This document shows positions 7,444 through 17,255 of a DNA stretch of 41,704 nt, one piece after another. Below the pieces are notes generated by a model that saw only the letters and a list, made by a program, of their open reading frames with translations, made no database searches and had not been told where the DNA came from. Position 1 is the first letter of the stretch. The number at the start of each line of letters is the position of its first letter. A program made the translations under genes and the position numbers. This DNA comes from Hyphomonas sp. (GTDB lineage: Bacteria > Pseudomonadota > Alphaproteobacteria > Caulobacterales > Hyphomonadaceae), in contig WGNP01000023.1 in NCBI GenBank assembly GCA_016124495.1, forward strand, positions 1-41,704. Direction: 5' to 3'.

Positions 7444-8832
7444 GATCTGCCCCAGGCTGACGTTGCGCCGTACCGGTGCGATGTACGCCCCGTCGTCTGG
7501 CGCCATGCCAGTTGCGTAAAGGCCTTCCACCTGCGTCCGGGTGCATCCCTTGAAGTCACCAATGCCAACCCCGGTTTAGCCGGAGCAATTGCAGGCGCAT
7601 TGTCAGAGCTTGGATATAGTGTGCAGCGCGTGGAGCAGCCCTCAGGCAGCGCCGACGGCGCTATCCTGACTGAAGGAACCACCTCGCACCCCCACGAACA
7701 ACGCCACTGGGGCGCGCTGCAGGCGGCCAGGGCGGCGCGCCGCAACAGCGAAGTGATCATCCTGCTGCAGAGCGCTGACCTTTATTCCGGCCTCGAAGGC
7801 CTGAGCCGGACCTTGCGCAAGGAATGGCCGGACACACAGGCTTTCGCGTGGACAATTCCAGCCGGCGGCGCCGCGCAGGTTGCCCACGGTGTCCGGCAGG
7901 GCCACGCGGACGGCGTGATAGAGGCATCGGGAGAATTGCTGACGCCAGAAACCGGCGCCCCGGTTACGCCGCCATCCTGCCTGCCCGTTGCGAAGCCATC
8001 GGTGTGGCTCATCACCGGCGGCGCGCGCGGCGTCACCGCTGCCTGCGCCATCGAACTGGCACGGGCAACAGGCGGCTCCATCCTGCTTGCCGGACGGTCG
8101 GACGAAACACCATGGCCGGATGATCTGCCGCTGACGAACGACCTGAAAACACTGCGCGGCCTGCTCGTTGAGCGCAGCCGCCAGGCGGGGCAGCGCGTCA
8201 CGCCGGCTGGGATCGATCGAACTGCGCGTAACCTGCTGGCCGGAGCTGAAATCCGGGAAACCCTGCAGGCGGTTCGCGCGGCTGGCGCGATGGCAGCCTA
8301 TCTCCCGCTGGACGCCGGAGACAGCGATGCCGTTGCTGACGTCCTCAGCGGCGCGCAACAACGGTTCGGGGCGATAACCGGCTGGGTCCACGGCGCGGGC
8401 GTGCTGGCTGACAGGCTCGCGACGGAAAAAACCGAAAGCGAATTGCGCCGCGTGTTCTCACCGAAGGTCGGCGGACTGATGAACATCCTCGCGGTGATTG
8501 ATCCGCTTCAGCTTCGCCACATAGCGTTCTTCTCCTCCGCCGCGGCGTTCTTCGGCAACAAGGGCCAGGCAGACTATGCCATGGCGAACGCGCTGCTCGC
8601 GAGCGCAGGTCGTAGCCTTGACCGATCCCTGCATGCGGCGCGGGTGAAGGTGTTTCACTGGGGTCCGTGGGCAGGTGGGATGGTCGACAGCACCCTTGCC
8701 AGTCATTTCGAAGCGCAGGGTGTCCCCCTGATTTCCGTCGATGAGGGCGCCCGCATCTTCGTCAATGAACTGCTGGGCGGCGCGCCGGACCAGGTCGAAC
8801 TGGTCGTCGGCGAAGCCTGGGCCACCTCATGA
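7402..8832 (+). CDS. pfaA: ketoreductase part of PfaA, in the -1 frame
   Basis: From 7402 the frame is open for 476 codons with no ATG or GTG until well inside the domain. The first possible start is a TTG at 7600, without a good ribosome binding site, giving 410 residues. Numbered from that TTG, the NADPH-binding ITGGARGV lies at 138-145, HGAGVL follows, and the catalytic SSAAAFF...GQADYAMAN has Ser313 and Tyr326. This is the KR found at the PfaA C-terminus and reduces beta-ketoacyl-ACP. The residues coded at 7402-7600 look like real protein, including a segment HLRPGASLEVTNANPGLAGA. The natural product is therefore most likely a frameshift fusion with the upstream 1305 residues (1781 in total). 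No dehydratase domain follows. The stop overlaps the pfaC ATG (ATGA). Confidence 0.85.
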   Translation, partial: RLRDGGEAWASHRPDLPQADVAPYRCDVRPVVWRHASCVKAFHLRPGASLEVTNANPGLAGAIAGALSELGYSVQRVEQPSGSADGAILTEGTTSHPHEQRHWGALQAARAARRNSEVIILLQSADLYSGLEGLSRTLRKEWPDTQAFAWTIPAGGAAQVAHGVRQGHADGVIEASGELLTPETGAPVTPPSCLPVAKPSVWLITGGARGVTAACAIELARATGGSILLAGRSDETPWPDDLPLTNDLKTLRGLLVERSRQAGQRVTPAGIDRTARNLLAGAEIRETLQAVRAAGAMAAYLPLDAGDSDAVADVLSGAQQRFGAITGWVHGAGVLADRLATEKTESELRRVFSPKVGGLMNILAVIDPLQLRHIAFFSSAAAFFGNKGQADYAMANALLASAGRSLDRSLHAARVKVFHWGPWAGGMVDSTLASHFEAQGVPLISVDEGARIFVNELLGGAPDQVELVVGEAWATS

Positions 8833-11800
8833 ACCCGTTCGAGCCTGTCGCCATTGTTTCCGAGGCATGTGTCCTGCCCGGTGCACCAACGCCTGAGGCG
8901 CTTTGGAATGTTGTCCGCACCAGGAAGGTTGTCACCCGGCCTGTTACCCCTGAGGAGCTCGGCCTTGGCAACTCACCCGGACACCGGCGCCAGTACGTTT
9001 CGGGGCGGGTCGATCAGCCCGCAACTGAACACGGCGGCCTCGCGCGGCTCAAGGGTATCGACACGGCGGCACTTGACCCCGTCCACTGCTGGCCCCTCCA
9101 GGCTGCGTGGGACGCCTGGTCGGCTGCCTCCGGAGCCGGAAAGACCGATCCTTCGCGCCGCGGCGTGTTCCTCGCAAACCTTTGCTATCCCAGCCGTGCG
9201 AAGGTCGACTATGCTGAGGAAGTCTGGCGCAGCGGCCGCACGGCCCGGCCGCTCACGGACACATTAAACTCCGGCATGCCCGCACGCCTGATTGCGCAGA
9301 TGATCGACGCCAGGGGCCCGGCGCTCGCGCTTGATGCCGCGTGTGCGTCTTCACTCTACGCGCTCGAAATCGCTTGCCGGAAACTCGCGGCAGGACATAT
9401 CGACATTGCACTGGTTGGCGCCGTCAATGCCGCCGACAACCTGATCCTGCACATCGGTTTCGACGCCTTGAAAGCGCTCAGCCCGACTGGCCGTTCGCGG
9501 CCCTTCATTCAGGGAGCTGATGGCCTCGTTCCCTCTGAGGGGGCTGCTGCTGTCGTGCTGAAACGCCTTTCGGATGTGCGCAGGTCGGACACGGTGCGCG
9601 GCGTCATTCGCGGCATCGGCCTCTCCAATGATGGCAAACGGAAAGGCTTTCTCGCACCCGATGCCGATGGCCAGGCTGAAGCGATGCGCCGGGCCTATGT
9701 CATGTCCGGGATTGATCCCGCAACGATCGGCTATCTCGAATGCCATGCCACGGGAACGCCGGTGGGCGACGCCGTGGAAATCCAGTCCGCCGGGGCCGTG
9801 TTTGGTACGCAGCGCGAACTCGCCATCGGGTCCCTGAAAGCCAATACCGGCCACCTTATCACGGTGGCCGGCCTTGCAAGCCTCCTCAAGCTCACTGCAT
9901 CACTGGAAGCAGAAACGCTGGCGCCGACACCGCTTGACGGCCCCCTCATCAGGCCACTTGCCAATACCGGCCTTGATCCGGTCGCGGATGCGCGCTCATG
10001 GGCGCGCAGGGGCGATAGCCCGCGCCGGGCTGCCATCAGCAATTTTGGATTCGGCGGCAACAACTCCCACCTGATCCTTGAAGCCCATGAGCCCGCACGG
10101 GCCTACGTCAACGGCCACGCTTCAGTGGCCGGTACCGCGGAAGATGACATTTTCGTCGTGGGGATCGGCCTTCTGGCAGGGCCGGACCGGGGCGAGCGCA
10201 GCGTCATCCGGCGGCTGATGAATTCCCCTGCTATTCGGGTCCGCAAGGCGGAGATCATCGGTGCTGACCCCGCAAAAGCCCGCATCCCGCCGTCAGACCT
10301 CCTGCGCGCTGAGGCTCAATACCTCGCCATCCTCGATGTCTCGCAGATGGCGCTTGACGGCGTAACACACCCGCCCGCTGAAAAATGCGGCGTGTTTGCT
10401 GGCATTCGCTGCGCGGACGATTCCGCGCGGTGGCCGATCCGGGAGCGTGCCAAAGCCGGGCTGCTGGCTGCCGGGCGAACCGATATCGATGCTGTGCTCG
10501 CCGCCATCGCTCCGCCGCTCGTGGCGGCAGATGTTCTCGGCGCCATGGCCAACATGGCGGCCAACCGCATCACGTCGGGCGAGGACTTCAGGGGCCAGGG
10601 CTTTGCTGTCGCGGCTGAAGAGAGTTCGGGCCTCGCAGCCCTGGATATCGCGATCGCTGCGCTGACATCACACACGCTTGATATGGCGGTCGTGACGAGC
10701 GGGAGCTTCTCAGGCTCGGCTCATCCGGAGAACGATGCAGCCGACCACGCTGTCGCCATTGTTCTGAAGCGCAGGGCGGACGCGGACGCGGCCGGCGAGC
10801 GCATCTACGGCACACTGGGCGGCGTCGAATGGTCTCCGGCGTCGATGTCTGCACCCAGCGCCGCACTGGCATCCGTTTACGGCGAAACAGCTGCCGCCTC
10901 GGGTCTGTTCGAACTCGCTGTCTCTTTAAGTCTCTCGGCCAGGTCGCACAGGCTCAATGCAGACGGCGCCGCGGTATCGATCGGCACGTCCCTTCCGCCT
11001 CTGACAGTCTCCGCAGGTGGCACGCTTCCGTCGCAGGGCTGCGCGGTCAGCGTGATACCAGCCTCGCCGCAGATATCGCCGGACATGCTTCGCCCCGTGC
11101 CGTATCTCTTTTTTTCGGCAGCGGCCTCCCGCGGCGCCCTCGCTAACCGTCTCAGGGCCGGCAAGTCTGGCGGAAACGGGAGGTTGCGCATCGCAGTCCT
11201 TGGCAGGGACGGCGACGACCTTGCGCAGAAATGCGCCGCCGCTGCAGCCGCATTTGACAGAAACGCCGCACCCTCTGCCCCAGGTGTCTGGTACGGGGAA
11301 GGCCCTCCGGAAGGAGAGCTGGCCTTTGCCTTCACAGGCTCGGCGGCGTCCTATCCCCGCATGGGGCGCGGGCTGCTGATGGCTTTCCCGGAAGTTGCAG
11401 CAGCTCTGGGCAGGTTACCCAAAGCGCAGGCCATGACACCGCTGCTCGCAAAATCGTCATTGTCCGAGTACGAACAGCTCTGCGGCGTATCACTGGTGAC
11501 CCAGGCCCACGCCATCCTGCTGCGCGACGTTCTTGAACTGTCGCCAGATGCGGCTATCGGCCTCTCGCTGGGCGAGAGCAACGCCCTTTTCACCTTCGGG
11601 TTCTGGAAGGACATGGGCGGCCTGCTCGATGATATCGAAGCTGCCGCCATGTATGAGCGTCATCTTGGCGGTGCCTTTGAAACGGCAGGCGAAGCCTGGG
11701 GCCCCAACGTTCCGACTGACTGGACGAACTGGCGGGTTCGCGCCCCGGTGGCGCGTGTCCGCGAGGAGATATCTGCGGCTGCGAATGTCGAAATCACGAT

Positions 11801-14800
11801 CATCTATACCGATGATGACCTGATGATCGGCGGACCCGCCGAAGCCTGCCGCGCGCTCTGCAAGCGCCTCGCCCCGGGAACCGGCACGCTGATGCACCAG
11901 CATCTGGTTGTGCATGCCAACGCCATGAGGCCGTTCGAGCAGAAGTGGCGCGAACTGCACACGCGGCCCGTTTCCCGCGTCAGCCAGGTCCGTCTCTACG
12001 CGAACGCCATCAACGCGGCTTACGTACCCACCCGGGCGCGCGTAGCCGACATGCTGACACGCCAGGCTGTCGCGACGGTCGATTTTCCCGCCACAATCCG
12101 CCAGGCATGGGAGGACGGCGTACGCACCTTCGTCGAACTCGGCCCCCGCGATACCCTGACGCAAAGCATTTCGCAGATACTCGCCGGAAAACAGCATCTG
12201 GCCGTTGCGACAGACAGGGTGGAAAACGCGGAGTTGACCCAGGTTGCAGAATTGGCCGCAACGCTCTTTGCGCGAGGCTATCCGGTGAGGATCGACCGGA
12301 TTGCAGCGCGCCTGGATCAGGCCCGCGCCAACCCCTGGCGCCATGCCGCGCCTTACAAAGTCGCCCGCCCCGCGCACCTTCCGCCGGCGGTGCTGCCCGC
12401 ACGCGAAAGCGGGCCTGATGGATTGCCAATTGCCCCCGCGCTGGCGTCACCGCAATACGCGGCGCAGGTTCGCGAGGCTGCTCCAGCAGGCAGGTTCACT
12501 TTCCCGCCGCCACCTGGCTTCAGACCTGCGAAGGCGCCGCCCCCGGCAGGTGTCCTGTCCGGCCTCACCCCGCTCGCTCCCCGGCCGCCCTCCGGCAAAG
12601 CCTGGGGGCGAGCCGAAGTCGAAGCATCGGCGCGGGGAGAGATGTCAGCCTTTTTCGGTGACACGTTCCGTGCGCAGGACCAGTATGAGCGCCAGGTCCG
12701 CCTGCCTGCTGCGCCGCTGTTGCTGGTAGACCGCATCACGGGCATCGACGCTGAAGCGGGCGTCGAAGGCGCCGGCGTGATCTGGACCGAAACCGATATT
12801 CCGGCAGACGGATGGTACACCCATGACGGGCGCGTCCGCCCTGGCCCGCTGATCGAATGCGGACAGGCCGACCTCACGCTGATCGGATGGATGGGCGCAG
12901 ACCTCAGGAACCAGAGCGAGCGGGTCTACCGTCTCCTCGGCTGCGAAATCACGTTTCATGAAGGCGGGCTGCCGCTCGCTGGCGACACGCTCAAATTCCA
13001 GATCGAAATCACCCAGCACGCGACGTTTGCCGGCGTACGGATGTTTTTCTTCCAGTACGACTGCACAGCAAACGGCCGCCCTGCCTTTTCAGTGCGCCAG
13101 GGACAGGCCGGCTTTTTCACCGATGGCGAACTGGCCTCTGGCAAAGGGGTCGCGTGGGACGCCGCAACCTCGCCTGCACCAACCAGGAACGCCGCCCCGG
13201 TCGACATTGACCGGGCGAGCGCCAAACGTGCGTTCAGTGAAGCTGATGTCCTCGCGTTTCGCTCGGGCGATGCCTTTGCCTGTTTCGGCAAGGGGTTCGA
13301 GCTTTGCGCAGCGCAATCCTTCCCCGCGCACCTTCCGGCCGGAAAACTCAGCTTCTTCGAGAGCGTCCCGGAGTTTGATCCGGCGGGCGGCCCCTGGGGG
13401 CGTGGCTACCTGCGCGCAAATTCGCGCGTGGCGACCGATGCCTGGTTTTACGAAGGCCATTTCCACAATGACCCCTGCATGCCCGGTACCCTGATGGCGG
13501 AAGCCGCGGTGCAGGCACTTGAATTCTACGCCGCAGCCCTCGGCCTGACGCAGGAGCGTGACGGTTATGTTTTCGAACCGGTCCCGGGCGAAACGGCAAA
13601 GTTCGTCTGCCGGGGGCAGGTAATCCCTGACAAGGTTCACGACATCACCTATGAAGTCTTCATCGACGAAGTGATCCCCGGCGAAACCCCGCGCATCTTC
13701 GCTTCGCTGCTTGCGCGTTCGGACGGACGCAAGGTTTTCTACTGCCCGCGCTTCGGCATCCAGCTGCGCCGCAACTGGCCGGCGCCGCGCATTTCTGCCG
13801 CGCCGATCCGGGTCGGCCCGCAGCGCGAAAGCCGGGGTGATCAGGAAGCCCTTCTGGACTGCGCCAACGGCCCTCCCTCGGCAGCGTTCGGCCCGATGTA
13901 TGACCGCTTTGACACCGGCGGGCGCGTGCCTCGCCTGCCCCAGCCGCCCTATCACGTCATGTCACGCGTCACTGAGGTTTCCACCCGCCCCGGCGTTCAG
14001 GAAACCGGGGCGCGCATTGCCGCTGAATACGACATCCCGCCCAACGCCTGGTACTTTGCCGACAACCGCTCCGGCTACATGCCGTTCGCGGTTCTCAACG
14101 AAATCATCCTGCAGCCCTGCGGATGGCTCGCCAGCCATTGCGGTTTCGCGCTGGAAGGCGGCGACCGTTTCCGCAACCTCGAAGGCGACGGCATGACCCA
14201 CCGGATGATCGGGCCGCAGGACGAAACCATCTGTGTACAGACGACGCTGACAGGTTTCTCCAGGGTTGGGCCGATGACGATCGTCGCGTTCGATGTTTCG
14301 GCACGTCTCAGGACGGGCGAGCCGGTCATGAACCTCAATACGAGGTTTGGTTTCTTTCCGTCCGCCGCTCTTGTGCGCCAGGCAGGCCTGCCGGTCAGCG
14401 ACACGGATCGTGGCTATCTCGCCCTTCCCTCATCGCTGAAGGACATTTCACCCGAAGACACCCGCCTCGCCGCCGGCCAGCTGCGGATGCTCGACCGGGC
14501 GGATTACTTTGACCCCGCAGGTGGCTGCGCAGGCCTCGGTCTCATTCGAGGCCGTCAGGCCGTCGATCCATCCGCCTGGTACTTCAAGGCGCACTTCTTC
14601 AATGATCCGGTGCAACCGGGTTCCCTGGGGCTTGATGCGCTTGAACAACTCCTGATGCGCGCTGTATTGCTGAAAGTCCCGGCTGCGCAGTTGAAAGGCA
14701 TGGTGGCCGAGACGCCCGCCATCGGAGAGCGCGTGAAGTGGTCCTATCGCGGACAGGTGATGCCGGAAAAGCGGGAGGTGGTGACCGTGATCGAACTGCT

Positions 14801-14918
14801 GAGCCTTGAGAAAACAGCTGAACGCATCCTCGCCGTCGCGCGCGGCTCGCTGTGGTGTGATGGCTTACGGATCTACGAATGCAACCCGCTTTCGATTGCC
14901 TTACGGCATCCGGACTAG
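8829..14918 (+). CDS. pfaC: PfaC-type KS-CLF-AT-DH-DH subunit of Pfa synthase
   Basis: The protein is 2029 residues. KS (about 5-425): Cys172 in DAACASS, His306 in ECHATGTP, His342 in NTGHL. Chain-length-factor domain (about 440-770): KS-like, but the cysteine position reads Glu598 in AAEESSG. Acyltransferase (about 835-1150): Ser913 in GLSLGES; this replaces the stand-alone PfaB of marine gammaproteobacterial clusters. Two FabA-like dehydratase units of paired hotdog folds (about 1270-1670 and 1710-2029) carry His1544 in GHFHNDPCMPG and His1922 in AHFFNDPVQPG, close to the FabA motif HFxxDPVMPG. The subunit would extend the chain, set its length, and dehydrate or isomerise intermediates to leave cis double bonds. 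ATGA overlap couples it to the ketoreductase frame. The C-terminal acylglycerophosphate acyltransferase of myxobacterial Pfa3 is absent. Confidence 0.93.
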   Translation: MNPFEPVAIVSEACVLPGAPTPEALWNVVRTRKVVTRPVTPEELGLGNSPGHRRQYVSGRVDQPATEHGGLARLKGIDTAALDPVHCWPLQAAWDAWSAASGAGKTDPSRRGVFLANLCYPSRAKVDYAEEVWRSGRTARPLTDTLNSGMPARLIAQMIDARGPALALDAACASSLYALEIACRKLAAGHIDIALVGAVNAADNLILHIGFDALKALSPTGRSRPFIQGADGLVPSEGAAAVVLKRLSDVRRSDTVRGVIRGIGLSNDGKRKGFLAPDADGQAEAMRRAYVMSGIDPATIGYLECHATGTPVGDAVEIQSAGAVFGTQRELAIGSLKANTGHLITVAGLASLLKLTASLEAETLAPTPLDGPLIRPLANTGLDPVADARSWARRGDSPRRAAISNFGFGGNNSHLILEAHEPARAYVNGHASVAGTAEDDIFVVGIGLLAGPDRGERSVIRRLMNSPAIRVRKAEIIGADPAKARIPPSDLLRAEAQYLAILDVSQMALDGVTHPPAEKCGVFAGIRCADDSARWPIRERAKAGLLAAGRTDIDAVLAAIAPPLVAADVLGAMANMAANRITSGEDFRGQGFAVAAEESSGLAALDIAIAALTSHTLDMAVVTSGSFSGSAHPENDAADHAVAIVLKRRADADAAGERIYGTLGGVEWSPASMSAPSAALASVYGETAAASGLFELAVSLSLSARSHRLNADGAAVSIGTSLPPLTVSAGGTLPSQGCAVSVIPASPQISPDMLRPVPYLFFSAAASRGALANRLRAGKSGGNGRLRIAVLGRDGDDLAQKCAAAAAAFDRNAAPSAPGVWYGEGPPEGELAFAFTGSAASYPRMGRGLLMAFPEVAAALGRLPKAQAMTPLLAKSSLSEYEQLCGVSLVTQAHAILLRDVLELSPDAAIGLSLGESNALFTFGFWKDMGGLLDDIEAAAMYERHLGGAFETAGEAWGPNVPTDWTNWRVRAPVARVREEISAAANVEITIIYTDDDLMIGGPAEACRALCKRLAPGTGTLMHQHLVVHANAMRPFEQKWRELHTRPVSRVSQVRLYANAINAAYVPTRARVADMLTRQAVATVDFPATIRQAWEDGVRTFVELGPRDTLTQSISQILAGKQHLAVATDRVENAELTQVAELAATLFARGYPVRIDRIAARLDQARANPWRHAAPYKVARPAHLPPAVLPARESGPDGLPIAPALASPQYAAQVREAAPAGRFTFPPPPGFRPAKAPPPAGVLSGLTPLAPRPPSGKAWGRAEVEASARGEMSAFFGDTFRAQDQYERQVRLPAAPLLLVDRITGIDAEAGVEGAGVIWTETDIPADGWYTHDGRVRPGPLIECGQADLTLIGWMGADLRNQSERVYRLLGCEITFHEGGLPLAGDTLKFQIEITQHATFAGVRMFFFQYDCTANGRPAFSVRQGQAGFFTDGELASGKGVAWDAATSPAPTRNAAPVDIDRASAKRAFSEADVLAFRSGDAFACFGKGFELCAAQSFPAHLPAGKLSFFESVPEFDPAGGPWGRGYLRANSRVATDAWFYEGHFHNDPCMPGTLMAEAAVQALEFYAAALGLTQERDGYVFEPVPGETAKFVCRGQVIPDKVHDITYEVFIDEVIPGETPRIFASLLARSDGRKVFYCPRFGIQLRRNWPAPRISAAPIRVGPQRESRGDQEALLDCANGPPSAAFGPMYDRFDTGGRVPRLPQPPYHVMSRVTEVSTRPGVQETGARIAAEYDIPPNAWYFADNRSGYMPFAVLNEIILQPCGWLASHCGFALEGGDRFRNLEGDGMTHRMIGPQDETICVQTTLTGFSRVGPMTIVAFDVSARLRTGEPVMNLNTRFGFFPSAALVRQAGLPVSDTDRGYLALPSSLKDISPEDTRLAAGQLRMLDRADYFDPAGGCAGLGLIRGRQAVDPSAWYFKAHFFNDPVQPGSLGLDALEQLLMRAVLLKVPAAQLKGMVAETPAIGERVKWSYRGQVMPEKREVVTVIELLSLEKTAERILAVARGSLWCDGLRIYECNPLSIALRHPD

Positions 14919-15622
14919 CCCCGTTTCTGAACGAGACTGACGACCGCGTCGCTTGTATCTGCTGTCCAGAAGTCGTACGGGCCGCCGAATGCCCGGAGCA
15001 TGCCCGCGCCGGGCGACAGCAAGAGTGCCCATGGGATTTCAACGGCTTTGGGCCCCGCGCGCAACCCGCAGCCCGTGGACTTCAGTACAGCCTCTTTCAG
15101 GGTCCACATACGGTAAAAAGCCCTGAGCTTTGAAGCCGGCGCGCCCGGTGCGCTCTCGAACTGCGCGCGCTCAGCGTCACTGCTCATCATCGACAGCGCC
15201 GGGCGCCAGTCCATCTCGCGAACGATTTCGATGTCGACACCGATCTGCGCCGGAGCTGCGGCAAGCGCGACAACCGTGCAGGCGTCCTTGTTCGCCAGGG
15301 ACATAGCCCAGCCAGATGGTTGCACCAGCACAGGTGCGCCGCCTTCGGCCGAACTCATCCGGGCCTCCTCCGGCGCGCCGCCTGCCATTGCGGCAATCAA
15401 CCGGCGCCGCAGAACAAACGACCCTTCCATTTCGGCCTTTCGTCGGGGCGATTTCATGCGTCCAAGCCGCTCTGCCTCGAGCGGCGTGAATGCCACGTCT
15501 GTGCAGGAGGCGCCCGGGGGCCAGGTCGCCATCCGGCACAGCGGATGCCCTGACAGACCCGCCCCGGCGATCGGATCAGTTACATGGATGATCGGAGCAT
15601 TCAGGTCATGGCCCATCTGCAC
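14915..15622 (-). CDS. Sfp-type 4'-phosphopantetheinyl transferase
   Basis: This 235-residue protein would move phosphopantetheine from CoA to the ACP serines of the neighbouring synthase, the job done by PfaE in other clusters. The Mg2+-binding motif GVDIE is at 128-132 (Asp130, Glu132) and the second conserved block MWTLKEAVLK at 172-181 (Lys176, Glu177). RRKAEMEGSFVLRRRLIA is the usual N-domain helix. It is read from a GTG at 15622; an ATG six bases in (15616) is equally possible, and neither has a clear ribosome binding site. It converges on pfaC, and the two stop codons overlap in the tetranucleotide CTAG (14915-14918). Position and family make the Pfa ACPs the likely substrate, but other carrier proteins are not excluded. 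Confidence 0.9.
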   Translation of the reverse strand: MQMGHDLNAPIIHVTDPIAGAGLSGHPLCRMATWPPGASCTDVAFTPLEAERLGRMKSPRRKAEMEGSFVLRRRLIAAMAGGAPEEARMSSAEGGAPVLVQPSGWAMSLANKDACTVVALAAAPAQIGVDIEIVREMDWRPALSMMSSDAERAQFESAPGAPASKLRAFYRMWTLKEAVLKSTGCGLRAGPKAVEIPWALLLSPGAGMLRAFGGPYDFWTADTSDAVVSLVQKRG

Positions 15623-16027
15623 GAGTGTGACGTGCGATCACTGTTGTCTGCAACACCAAACAGGCGCCGCAAGTGCTGATGCACGAAATTGAGTAAAATG
15701 ACTCGCGCACAAAGCGAATACCGTGCCGAATACAATGCTGAAAGCAAGAACGTTCCGCCTGCAGACATCCCGCACCCTGCCCGCGTATCCTCTGTGCCTG
15801 CGCCGAGGCCAGAGCGGCGGCGCCGGCCAACATCCGGAAATATCGTCGGAAATTGCAGCGCGCCGGCCGAAAGCCGATACCGGGGTCGCAGCATCAGCAG
15901 GCAGCAGGAAGCCATTCGACAACCCGTTGGGGCGAAGTATTGCTGCACTGGTTCTATTATGGCTTTACTTTATCGACACGGCGGGGCGTGCCTTGCGGGT
16001 ATGCCGGCGCCTTGAAGGGGGAACGAA
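15623..16027. other. 405-base divergent gap, no gene supported
   Basis: The gap lies between the transferase and the OmpA-type gene. Frames of about 100 codons cross it on both strands, but they are rich in Arg, Pro and Cys and look like composition artefacts. A short dyad GAGT-AAAATG-ACTC lies near 15690-15703. The region presumably holds both promoters; I cannot place them. Confidence 0.5.
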
Positions 16028-17206
16028 ATGAGTCTGGGCCCGGAAGTGTCTGCGGAGAAGGCGGCGCACAGCGTTCGCCGGTTCCGCGCCGCGTCCGGCG
16101 AAGGGCTGCCGTTTTTCCCCTATGGCCTGCTGCCTGTGATCGGTTTTGTCCTTCTGACACTGGCCGCCTGGAGTGGTTTTGCCCATCACAGCATTGAAAA
16201 CGTGGTCCGTCTGACAGCCGGGCAAACGATCCTGGACACGGGCGCGCAATGGGCAAGCCTGGACGTCTCGGGTCAATGGGTAACCGTTGCGGGCACGCCG
16301 CCGACCCCCGAAGCGGGCGAGCGGCTGCTGAGCGCGATCCGCACCGCGCGCGCGCCCACATGGCTCGGCCCCGCCCGGCCCGCCACAAAGGTAAAGGGCA
16401 ACTTCGGTGAAGGGAGTGTAAGGCCTGGTCAGGCATCCGGCTCAACGCCGCGTCTCTCTCCCGGCACCGACACTCCGGAATACCTGTTCAGACTGTCCGG
16501 CGCCAGGCTGACCCTGGACGGGCGCGTGCCGGACATTGCAACCCGCGACGCGGTCATCGAAGCTGCGAACACGAACCGGCCGCAGCGCATTGAGCTCGTG
16601 GAAAGCAATCTCGAAACAATTGGCATTGCGGCGCCTGACGGCTTCCGCGACGCGGCATTGCGCGGCGTCGAGACGCTCAAGCTCTGCAATTCCGGAACCG
16701 CGAGCTTCAATGCACTTCAGTTTGACCTGCGATGCGAGCTTCCCGGCAGTGAAGCAGAGCGTGTGCGCACGCTTGCCAGCGCGCCGCTCGACTATGGTTC
16801 AGTCGGCGAGATTCAGATCCTTGTGCAGGAAGTTGTCGAAACCTGCGAGGAAGAACTCACGCGCCTGCTTGAAGCGTCCCGGATCGAGTTCGATCCCGGC
16901 AGCGACCGCATCGCGAGTTCAAAAGCCGCTGTGCTCGATCTGACTGCCCGCGCCGCTGCCGATTGCCCTGGCACCCTGCGCGTTGAGGGGCATACGGACA
17001 TTACAGGCGGCGACGGCATAAACCAAAGTCTCAGCCGCCGCCGCGCCGAAGCCGTGCGCGCGGCGCTGATCCAGCGCGGCGTGGCGCCCTCCCGCATCAT
17101 CGCGGCCGGTTACGGCTCTGCGCAGCCGCTCGGCGACAACGCGACTGAGGATGGCCGCGCCATGAACCGCCGGATCGAAATCCGCATCCTGAGGGCCGAC
17201 GAATGA
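16028..17206 (+). CDS. OmpA-domain envelope protein with N-terminal membrane anchor
   Basis: The protein has 392 residues. One hydrophobic segment (about 33-52, GLLPVIGFVLLTLAAWSGFA) follows a short cytoplasmic N-terminus. A periplasmic middle region of about 200 residues follows, with two segments reminiscent of BON-like repeats (ASLDVSGQWVTVAGTPP and ARLTLDGRVPDIATRDAVIEAA). The last 110 residues form an OmpA/MotB peptidoglycan-binding domain: IEFDPGSDRI, VEGHTD, SRRRAEAVRAAL, GYGSAQPLGDN, GRAMNRRIEI. The family binds diaminopimelate in peptidoglycan, so an inner-membrane protein tethered to the wall is the likely layout. An AAGGGGGAACGA lies just before the ATG. The next gene follows after 49 bases in the same direction, so the two probably work together. 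Confidence 0.85.
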   Translation: MSLGPEVSAEKAAHSVRRFRAASGEGLPFFPYGLLPVIGFVLLTLAAWSGFAHHSIENVVRLTAGQTILDTGAQWASLDVSGQWVTVAGTPPTPEAGERLLSAIRTARAPTWLGPARPATKVKGNFGEGSVRPGQASGSTPRLSPGTDTPEYLFRLSGARLTLDGRVPDIATRDAVIEAANTNRPQRIELVESNLETIGIAAPDGFRDAALRGVETLKLCNSGTASFNALQFDLRCELPGSEAERVRTLASAPLDYGSVGEIQILVQEVVETCEEELTRLLEASRIEFDPGSDRIASSKAAVLDLTARAAADCPGTLRVEGHTDITGGDGINQSLSRRRAEAVRAALIQRGVAPSRIIAAGYGSAQPLGDNATEDGRAMNRRIEIRILRADE

Positions 17207-17255
17207 CTGACACCAGATCCCACGCTCTCACATTTTCCGCATCCGGAGCCTGACC

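Noticed and set aside
7417..7460. GGGGAGG followed by ATG at 7425 as a restart for the ketoreductase
   Set aside because: The ATG is in a third frame and runs only 11 codons before a TGA. The ATG at 7412 is in the zero frame and also ends soon. Neither reaches the KR frame.
7600..8832. Ketoreductase as an ordinary separate gene starting at TTG 7600
   Set aside because: No convincing ribosome binding site, and the same frame carries protein-like text for 66 codons before it. Kept only as an alternative.
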